Both the position numbers and the translations under genes were made by a program. The notes beneath the pieces were generated by a model. It did not search any database. It saw only the letters and a list, made by a program, of their open reading frames with translations, and was not told where the DNA came from. A DNA stretch of 7,586 nt from Atopobium sp. UBA2090 (GTDB taxonomy: Bacteria > Actinomycetota > Coriobacteriia > Coriobacteriales > Atopobiaceae), in NCBI GenBank assembly GCA_002331575.1, contig DCZG01000094.1:1-7586 (forward strand). The letters run 5' to 3'. Positions 1-5,741 of the stretch are shown here, one piece after another; the stretch's first letter is position 1, and every line of letters starts with the position of its first letter.

Positions 1-822
1 AAGGACGGCGTCATCGCCGACTTCGACGTCACCGAGGTCATGCTCCGCTACTTCATCGAGAAGGCCCGCGAGCGGCGCTATCCTTGGTCGCCGCGGCCGC
101 GCGTCGTCGTCTGCGTCCCCTCGGGCGTCACGTCCGTCGAGAAGCGCGCCGTCTTCGAGGCGACGATTCAGGCGGGTGCACGCCAGGCCTACCTCATCGA
201 GGAGCCCATGGCAGCCGCCATCGGCGCCGATCTGCCCATCGAGGACCCGACGGGCTCCATGGTCGTTGACATCGGCGGTGGCACCACCGAGGTCGCGGTC
301 ATCTCCATGGGCGGCATTGTCATCTCCCAGTCCATCCGCACGGCTGGCGACGAGTTTGACCAGACTATCCTCGAGCACGTTCGTGACGCGTACAACCTCT
401 CCATCGGCGAGCGCACGGCCGAGGACATCAAGATCAAGGTCGGCTCGGCGGCGCCTCTCGCCGAGGAGCTCGACGTCGAGGTCAACGGCCGTGACGTCAT
501 GAGCGGCCTGCCCAAGACCGTCCGCATCGAGTCCGAGGAGATTCGTCGGGCGCTCGACAAACCACTCGACGAGGTCACCAAGGCCGTCAAGGACGCGCTC
601 GACGTCACGCCCCCCGACCTCGCCTCCGACCTCATGTACTACGGCATCCTGCTCACGGGCGGCGGCGGCCTGCTCCGCGGCCTCGACCAGCGTCTTCGCG
701 AGGAGACCGGGGTCGCGGTCAACGTCAGCCCGACGGCGCTCGAGAACGTCGTCACGGGATGCGCCAAGGTCCTCGAGGCCAACGCCCTCTCCGGTGGCTT
801 CGTCCAGAGCACGGGCAACTAG
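1..822 (+). CDS. mreB: Rod-shape determining protein MreB (actin homologue), 5'-truncated by window edge
   Basis: MreB is the bacterial actin: an ATP-binding protein forming membrane-attached filaments that orient the elongation machinery. The frame is open from base 1, so the gene enters from outside. The first residues, KDGVIADFDVTEVMLRYFIE, are a typical MreB internal segment, and against a usual length of about 340 residues roughly 70 N-terminal residues (including the phosphate-1 motif) are missing. Visible actin-fold signatures are the VVVCVPSGVTSVEKRAV segment (about 100-150), EEPMAAAIGADLP (199-237), the phosphate-2 motif DIGGGTTE (268-291) and the adenosine motif TGGGGLL (655-675). 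The extreme C-terminus (NVVTGCAKVLE, then a short tail ending STGN) is less conserved than the core. The stop is TAG at 820-822 and mreC begins 2 nt later, so the two are probably translationally coupled. MreB paralogues such as Mbl cannot be excluded without the N-terminus, but the mreCD neighbours favour MreB itself. Confidence 0.97.
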   Translation, partial: KDGVIADFDVTEVMLRYFIEKARERRYPWSPRPRVVVCVPSGVTSVEKRAVFEATIQAGARQAYLIEEPMAAAIGADLPIEDPTGSMVVDIGGGTTEVAVISMGGIVISQSIRTAGDEFDQTILEHVRDAYNLSIGERTAEDIKIKVGSAAPLAEELDVEVNGRDVMSGLPKTVRIESEEIRRALDKPLDEVTKAVKDALDVTPPDLASDLMYYGILLTGGGGLLRGLDQRLREETGVAVNVSPTALENVVTGCAKVLEANALSGGFVQSTGN

Positions 823-824
823 GC

Positions 825-1856
825 GTGCCCATCTCCAGCGGCGGACGGGGCAAAGGTACCCCGAGCCTCAGGAACAACAACCAGAATAATGGTGGGAGCC
901 TCCTCGCGATTCTCGTCGTCGTGTCGGTCGTCCTGTTCACCGTGAGCGTCCGAGGAGGGGAGACCGGCGTTCTGGGCGGCGTGAGGAGCGGCTTCCAGAC
1001 CGTCACGTCTCCCGTGCGTTACGTCGGTGCCGCGGTCGCGTCACCCTTTCAGGGGCTGGCGAACATATTCACAAACCTGACCGCCGACCAGGAAACGCTC
1101 TCCGAGCTCAAGGCTGAGAACGACGAGCTCCAGTCCCGGAACGCCGAGCTCGAGGAGTCTGAGCAGACGGCGACGCGTCTCCAGAACCTGCTCGACCTCA
1201 AGGACACCTCCCAGCTCCAGTCCGAGGCGGCGCATGTCATCTCGGGCTCGACGGACTCGTGGTCCTCCACGGTGACCATCGACAAGGGGACGAGCTCAGG
1301 CTTCGCCGTCGGCATGCCCGTAACGGCGTCGAGCGGCGTCATTGGACAGATCATCGAGTGCGGGGCGACCACGTCGACGGTGCGCCTTCTCACCGACGAG
1401 TCATCGAGCATCTCGGCCATGGTCCAGTCGAGTCGTGCCCAGGGGATGCTCACGGGGTCCGCCACGGGGCAGCTCTCGCTGACGCTCATCAGCACGTCCC
1501 AGACCGTCGAGGTCGGAGACATCGTGGTCACGAGCGGCCTCGGTGGCGTGTATCCCAAGGGCCTGCCGCTCGGCAAGGTGACGAGCGTCCAGAACAACCC
1601 CGGCTCCCTCTACCTCGACATCATCGTCGAGCCCTTCGCCGAGTACGGGAGCTACGAGGAGGTTCTCGTCATCACGTCGCTCACCGAAGGCCAGCAGGCG
1701 TCCTCTGACGACATCTCCTCTGCTGACGCCCAGGACACGACGTCTACCGACGCATCGACGTCGATCAGCGCGAGTGCGAGCTCGTCGTCGAGCGACGGGA
1801 CGACAGGCACGACCACGGGCACCACTACGGGCGCTACAACGGGAACGAACGAGTAG
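825..1856 (+). CDS. mreC: Rod-shape determining protein MreC with Ser/Thr-rich C-terminal tail
   Basis: MreC is a bitopic membrane protein whose extracytoplasmic domain binds and activates PBP2 in the elongasome. I chose GTG 825 (343 aa), 2 nt after the mreB stop. An in-frame ATG at 759 would overlap mreB by 64 nt and add an Arg/Gly-rich leader that does not look like MreC. There is no strong Shine-Dalgarno before 825, so reinitiation after mreB is likely. Order of parts: a short polar cytoplasmic N-terminus with an Asn-rich patch (about 17-22), one membrane helix (about 25-42), a coiled coil (about 86-122, heptads such as LSELKAENDELQ), the MreC beta-barrel region (about 135-285), and an unusual 51-residue tail from S293 in which 29 residues are Ser or Thr. 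The tail ends in TTG/TTTG repeats. The core family assignment is firm; a function for the tail is unknown. Confidence 0.95.
   Translation: MPISSGGRGKGTPSLRNNNQNNGGSLLAILVVVSVVLFTVSVRGGETGVLGGVRSGFQTVTSPVRYVGAAVASPFQGLANIFTNLTADQETLSELKAENDELQSRNAELEESEQTATRLQNLLDLKDTSQLQSEAAHVISGSTDSWSSTVTIDKGTSSGFAVGMPVTASSGVIGQIIECGATTSTVRLLTDESSSISAMVQSSRAQGMLTGSATGQLSLTLISTSQTVEVGDIVVTSGLGGVYPKGLPLGKVTSVQNNPGSLYLDIIVEPFAEYGSYEEVLVITSLTEGQQASSDDISSADAQDTTSTDASTSISASASSSSSDGTTGTTTGTTTGATTGTNE
1800..1844 (+). repeat. Degenerate 12-bp tandem repeat encoding the Thr/Gly end of MreC
   Basis: Three 12-bp units (1809-1820, 1821-1832, 1833-1844) follow a 9-bp partial unit (1800-1808). Each unit matches approximately ACnACnACGGGC and encodes Thr-Thr-Thr-Gly or a variant (Ala-Thr-Thr-Gly in the last). 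Third positions differ between units while the protein pattern is kept. The repeat lies in frame, so gain or loss of a unit would change tail length without a frameshift. Confidence 0.75.
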
Positions 1857-1862
1857 GGGAGG
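1856..1862 (+). promoter_or_regulatory. Ribosome binding site of mreD, overlapping the mreC stop
   Basis: GGGGAGG lies 8 nt before ATG 1871. Its first G is the last base of the mreC TAG stop (1854-1856), so terminating and initiating ribosomes share this site. This fixes the mreD start and suggests coupling. Confidence 0.8.
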
Positions 1863-1870
1863 CGAGAGCG

Positions 1871-2434
1871 ATGCAGGTATCCGACAGGAACAGGGACCAG
1901 CGCAGCATCCTCGTGCTCGCCCTCGTGTGCGGCGTGCTCCAGCTCGCCCTGGCACCGAACGTCGGACTCGGCAACGGTCGCGCCAACTTCGCCCTCATCT
2001 TCTCCGTGTGCATCTCGCTCATGGTCGGCGGCAGGAAGAGCGTGCTTGCGGGCTTCTGCGCCGGCCTCTTCTTCGATCTCTCGACGACGGGTCCCATCGG
2101 GCTGATGTCGCTTCTGCTGTGTGTGAGCTCGTACGTCATGGGTCTCGAGGGACGAAACCGTGTTTCGGGTGATTTCGGTCTGACGATGGGCAGCTTCGCC
2201 GCACATGCGCTGGCCGTCTCGCTCGCCTATCACATCGCAATGCTTCTCGTCGGTCAGGCGAGCGGGCTCGTGGACGTCGTTCTCCTCCGCACGCTGCCCA
2301 CGGCCATCCTCACCATCCTTGCGTTCATACCGTTCGCAGTCTGGCTCACCCGCGCCCAGCCGTCGGGGCCGAGCCTCGGGGGCGGTCGCGGTCGCTCGTC
2401 GCGCGGCAGCCACCTCGACATGCGAGGCCTCTAG
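1871..2434 (+). CDS. mreD: Rod-shape determining protein MreD (polytopic membrane protein)
   Basis: MreD is the small integral-membrane partner of MreC in the elongation complex, and modulates MreC activation of PBP2. The ATG at 1871 is set by a strong Shine-Dalgarno 8 nt upstream. At 187 aa it is close to the usual family length of 160-190. After a short charged N-terminus there are about five hydrophobic segments: near residues 13-30, 38-56, 62-95 (probably two short helices), 108-130 and 135-160. Family-like motifs are GRANFALIFSVCISLMVGG and the GFCAGLFFDL segment followed by GPIGLMSLLL, matching the MreD pattern of a Gly-Phe/Gly-Leu/Asp turn before a hydrophobic helix. The C-terminus is a basic Gly/Arg/Ser tail, expected in the cytoplasm. 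MreD diverges quickly, so the call rests on these motifs, hydrophobicity and position between mreC and mrdA. Confidence 0.93.
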   Translation: MQVSDRNRDQRSILVLALVCGVLQLALAPNVGLGNGRANFALIFSVCISLMVGGRKSVLAGFCAGLFFDLSTTGPIGLMSLLLCVSSYVMGLEGRNRVSGDFGLTMGSFAAHALAVSLAYHIAMLLVGQASGLVDVVLLRTLPTAILTILAFIPFAVWLTRAQPSGPSLGGGRGRSSRGSHLDMRGL

Positions 2435-2442
2435 GACTCGCC

Positions 2443-4476
2443 ATGGACGTGAAGCTCATCATAATCATCGTCAGTGCGGTGGTGGCCGTCGCGCTCATCG
2501 TCGTCTTCGTGGTCTTCGGACGCGGAGAGGCCAACTTCACCTTTGACATCGGGGGGGCGTCCCCTCGAGCAGCCGGCGGCTCGGACACCTCTGGCGAGAA
2601 GACCGTGGGGAACCGCCTCGTCGGCCTCGCCGTCGGTGTCGCAGGCATCTTCGCCGTTCTCATCGCCCGTCTCTGGAGCATGCAGCTCGTCTCGTCGGAC
2701 GAGTACGCTGCCGAGGCCGAGAGCAACCGCACGCGCACCATCACGACGGACGCCCCTCGCGGGCGCATCCTCGACCGCAACGGCACCGAGATTGTCACCA
2801 ATCGCTCGAGCCTCACCGTGGTCTCAAGCTCAGACGTCGTCGACGACGAGATAGAGGTCCAGCTTCTCGCCAACCTCATAGGGATGCCTTTCCAGGCCGT
2901 TCGCCGAAAGATTCAGGACACCTCTGAGGGCGCGCAGAGCAAGAGGACCATCTCGGTGGATGTCTCGCGGCGCGTCGTGGCCTTCATCGCCGAGCATCCC
3001 GGCGTCTTCGACGGCGTGGACGTCGTGGAGCGCTCTCAGCGCTCCTATCCGCTCGGCTCGCTCGCCGCGCACGTGATCGGCTACACAGGCACGGTAACCT
3101 CTGCCCAGCTAGAGGCCAACGATTCCGAGGCCACGGGTATCACCTACGAGTCGGGCGACATCGTGGGGCAGTCGGGCATCGAGAGCGAGTACGAGAGCGT
3201 CCTCCAGGGCGTGAAGGGCGAGCAGACCGTCTACGTCGACGCGAACGGCAACGTCCTCGACACGAGCACGACCATCGACCCCCAGAGTGGGTCCGACGTC
3301 ATTCTGACGATTGACGCCACCATCCAGACGGCGGCCGAGCAGTCGCTCGCCACGCGGATGAAGGAGATCCAGGAGAGCGGATACAACGCGACGGGCGCCT
3401 GCGTCGTCTGCGTGGACTGTACCAACGGCGAGGTGCTCGCCATGGCGAGCGCACCGACCTACAACCCAAACGTGTTCGTCGGAGGCATCTCGACGGCCGA
3501 CTGGGACGCCCTCTCCTCCGAGACGGCCAACTACCCGCTCATGAATCGCGCCATCGCCGGCCAGTACCCGTCCGGTTCGACGATCAAGGCGCTCACGTCG
3601 TTCGCCGCGCTCGACCACGGCATCGCCGACACGTCCTCGAGCTGGTACTGCACCGGGTACTGGACTTGGTCGGGCAACGAGAACGACACGACGAGCGGAT
3701 GGCACTGCTGGTATAAGAGCGGTCACGGCACCATGACCTTCGTGACGGGCATCACGAACTCCTGCGACGTCGTCTTCTACTCGATCGGCAAGGGCTTCTA
3801 CTACTCCGACACCCAGGAGGGCATGCAGGAGACGTTCCGGCGTTACGGCCTGGGGAGCTCCGCGGGCATCGATCTCCCTGGCGAGATGAGCGGTCGAGTT
3901 CCTGACGCGGAGTGGAAGTGGAACTACTTCACGAGCTCCTCGGACGAGGCGCGCGCCTGGCAGGGCGGCGACAACTGCAACCTCGCCATCGGCCAGGGCG
4001 ACCTTCTCGTCACCTGTCTCCAGATGGTGGACGCCTACTGCGGCATCGCGAACAATGGCACCATCTGGCGGCCGCACCTGCTCAAGAGCGTCAAGGCGCG
4101 GACGGGCGAGGGCTCGGTCATCGACTACAAGCCCGCGGTCATCTATGAGCCGACCGAGGACGCGACGTATCGCGACACGGTCTGCCAGGGTCTTCATGGC
4201 GTCGTCTACGAGGAGGCCGCCTCGCAGGCCGTGCACTGGACGAATCTCGACGTCGACGTGGCGGGCAAGACGGGCACGGCTCAGCAGAACAAGGACCAGC
4301 CCGTCGGTTGGTTCATAGGCTATGGTCCGACAGACAACCCGAAGTACGTCATCGGGTCGAACGTCGACGAGGTCCTCTCCGGCGCAACCTCGGCCATGTA
4401 CGTCGTGCGCGACGTGTTCGGTGCGATCTACGGGCAGCCGGACGAATCAACCTCGAACTCGGACATCGTAGACTAG
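2443..4476 (+). CDS. mrdA: Penicillin-binding protein 2 (class B elongation transpeptidase)
   Basis: PBP2 cross-links peptidoglycan outside the membrane in partnership with RodA. The 677-aa product has a hydrophobic segment at about 5-26, a polar linker, a second at about 58-77, then the class B dimerisation (pedestal) domain with RGRILDR (106-112), and the transpeptidase domain. Catalytic motifs are complete: S379-T-I-K382 (nucleophile and lysine), S440-C-D442 (the SxD form usual in PBP2) and K609-T-G-T. All ten cysteines are in the transpeptidase domain (320, 323, 326, 403, 422, 441, 512, 525, 533, 581). C422, H428 and C441 have the spacing of the D365/H371/C384 zinc ligands of E. coli PBP2 as I recall them. 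The start ATG 2443 has a modest AGGA at 2433-2436 overlapping the mreD stop. A GTG at 2605 would give a 623-aa form with the usual single helix, but codons 1-54 look genuinely coding. Confidence 0.97.
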   Translation: MDVKLIIIIVSAVVAVALIVVFVVFGRGEANFTFDIGGASPRAAGGSDTSGEKTVGNRLVGLAVGVAGIFAVLIARLWSMQLVSSDEYAAEAESNRTRTITTDAPRGRILDRNGTEIVTNRSSLTVVSSSDVVDDEIEVQLLANLIGMPFQAVRRKIQDTSEGAQSKRTISVDVSRRVVAFIAEHPGVFDGVDVVERSQRSYPLGSLAAHVIGYTGTVTSAQLEANDSEATGITYESGDIVGQSGIESEYESVLQGVKGEQTVYVDANGNVLDTSTTIDPQSGSDVILTIDATIQTAAEQSLATRMKEIQESGYNATGACVVCVDCTNGEVLAMASAPTYNPNVFVGGISTADWDALSSETANYPLMNRAIAGQYPSGSTIKALTSFAALDHGIADTSSSWYCTGYWTWSGNENDTTSGWHCWYKSGHGTMTFVTGITNSCDVVFYSIGKGFYYSDTQEGMQETFRRYGLGSSAGIDLPGEMSGRVPDAEWKWNYFTSSSDEARAWQGGDNCNLAIGQGDLLVTCLQMVDAYCGIANNGTIWRPHLLKSVKARTGEGSVIDYKPAVIYEPTEDATYRDTVCQGLHGVVYEEAASQAVHWTNLDVDVAGKTGTAQQNKDQPVGWFIGYGPTDNPKYVIGSNVDEVLSGATSAMYVVRDVFGAIYGQPDESTSNSDIVD

Positions 4477-4481
4477 GGAGG
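4476..4481 (+). promoter_or_regulatory. Ribosome binding site of rodA, overlapping the mrdA stop
   Basis: GGGAGG lies 8 nt before ATG 4490 and starts on the last base of the mrdA TAG stop (4474-4476). The arrangement, and the sequence TAGGG(G)AGGCGAG, is nearly the same as at the mreC/mreD junction. Confidence 0.8.
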
Positions 4482-4489
4482 CGAGCAGA

Positions 4490-5716
4490 ATGGCACTCGA
4501 GATGGCAGGTCCTCAGGACGGCTCGGGCATCGGCTCGAGGCTGAGTGCGATGTTCTCTGGCGGCTCGTCGAAGAACGCCTCGCACCTTTCGGGCAAGAGG
4601 AACGTCTTCTCGGAGCTCTACCTCTCTCAACTCATCCCCGCCGCCCTTCTCGTCATCGTGGGCATCGTCACGATCTACTCGGCCTCGCTCACGATAGCCG
4701 AGGCAAACTTCCCGCGGCATCTCATCGGCATCGCCCTCGGCATCATCGTCGCCGCGGTCATCTGGCGCTACGACTATCGCACCCTCGCGAACATGTCGAC
4801 GGCGCTTCTCATCATCGACTGCGTCCTCATGCTCCTGCCGAAGGTGCCCGGGCTCGGGTACTCCGCCAAGGGCATGACCGGCTGGGTGCAGCTGCCCCTC
4901 ATCCACCTGAGGTTCCAGCCGTCGGAGATCGCCAAGCTCGTGACGATCTTTCTCATGGCGTCCGTCGCCGCCCAGTTCAACGGCAAGATCGAGAGTCTCC
5001 GCGACTATGTCAGGGTGTGCGCGACGCTCTGCGTGCCCTTCGGGCTCATCCTCATCCTCCCCGACCTCGGCACTGGTCTCATCATTCTCTTCATCGGCGC
5101 AACGATCATCGTATGCGCCGGCGCGAGAAGGAGCTGGGTGCTCGTGACCATCGCGCTCATCGTGGTGGGCGCGACCGTCGTCGTTGCGACCTCGATGATC
5201 GACGGTCTCCCGCACATCCTCAAGGAATACCAGCTCAACAGGCTCATCGTCTTCATCGATCCATCGGTGGACCCCACGGGGGACGGGTATAACCTCCAAC
5301 AGGCTAAGATCGCCGTCGGTTCAGGCGGCATCCTCGGTAAGGGGTTCGGCAACGCCACCCAGGCGGCGAACGGCTTCCTCCCCGAGGCGCAGACGGACTT
5401 CGTCTTCGCGCTCTTCGCCGAGCAGTTCGGCTTCGTCGGCTCGCTCGTCCTTCTCGGCCTCTACGCGTGGATGATCTTCTCGACGATTCTCCTGGCCATG
5501 AGGATGGACTCGCCGTTCTCCAAGCTGGTCCTCGTGGGCTGCGTCGCCATGTGGTCGTTCCAGGTCTTGGAGAACGTGGGCATGTGCATCGGCATCATGC
5601 CCATCACGGGCATCCCGTTACCGTTCATCAGCTTTGGATCCTCGTCGATGGTCGCGCAGATCGCCTCCGTGGGCATCGTCCAATCGGTGTGGAAGCATCG
5701 GCAGAAGTCGGCTTAG
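4490..5716 (+). CDS. rodA: RodA peptidoglycan glycosyltransferase (SEDS family)
   Basis: RodA is the multispanning SEDS glycosyltransferase that polymerises lipid II into glycan strands of the lateral wall, working with PBP2. The product is 408 aa; the family is usually about 370-420. An approximately 44-residue polar, Gly/Ser-rich N-terminal extension precedes the first membrane helix (about 47-65). SEDS signatures follow in order: RFQPSEIAKL (around 141-150), LPDLGTGL, the DPTGDGYNLQQAKIAVGSGG stretch (around 263-282), and FLPEAQTDFVFAL with D303, which aligns with the essential Asp262 of E. coli RodA. Near the C-terminus is PITGIPLPFISFGSSS, where the common GGSS appears as GSSS. Because PBP2 is the immediate upstream gene with a 13-nt gap, this is RodA and not FtsW. 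The start is set by a strong Shine-Dalgarno 8 nt upstream. Confidence 0.97.
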   Translation: MALEMAGPQDGSGIGSRLSAMFSGGSSKNASHLSGKRNVFSELYLSQLIPAALLVIVGIVTIYSASLTIAEANFPRHLIGIALGIIVAAVIWRYDYRTLANMSTALLIIDCVLMLLPKVPGLGYSAKGMTGWVQLPLIHLRFQPSEIAKLVTIFLMASVAAQFNGKIESLRDYVRVCATLCVPFGLILILPDLGTGLIILFIGATIIVCAGARRSWVLVTIALIVVGATVVVATSMIDGLPHILKEYQLNRLIVFIDPSVDPTGDGYNLQQAKIAVGSGGILGKGFGNATQAANGFLPEAQTDFVFALFAEQFGFVGSLVLLGLYAWMIFSTILLAMRMDSPFSKLVLVGCVAMWSFQVLENVGMCIGIMPITGIPLPFISFGSSSMVAQIASVGIVQSVWKHRQKSA

Positions 5717-5730
5717 GCGGATTGTTCGAC

Positions 5731-5737
5731 AGGAGGG
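5731..5737 (+). promoter_or_regulatory. Ribosome binding site of the DUF697-like gene
   Basis: AGGAGGG precedes ATG 5742, with 5 nt between the AGGAGG core and the start. It is the closest match to the consensus in the window and identifies 5742 as the real start, upstream of the in-frame TGA. Confidence 0.8.
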
Positions 5738-5741
5738 TCAC

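Noticed and set aside
759..824. Upstream ATG start for mreC
   Set aside because: It would overlap mreB by 64 nt, and the added residues are the out-of-frame shadow of the MreB C-terminus. GTG 825 just after the mreB stop fits better.
3109..4236. Antisense open frame of 375 codons opposite mrdA
   Set aside because: It lies entirely within the transpeptidase coding region, whose catalytic motifs fix the + strand as coding. The antisense product is low-complexity Arg/Val/Asp-rich sequence.
4349..5299. Antisense open frame of 316 codons opposite rodA
   Set aside because: The product is an unrealistic run of Asp, Glu, His and Arg, expected as the reverse of codons for a membrane protein rich in GTC, CTC and ATC.
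5711..5741. Terminator or promoter in the rodA/DUF697 gap
   Set aside because: The 25-nt gap has no stem-loop with a T run and no convincing -35/-10 pair; the only recognisable element is the AGGAGGG ribosome binding site.
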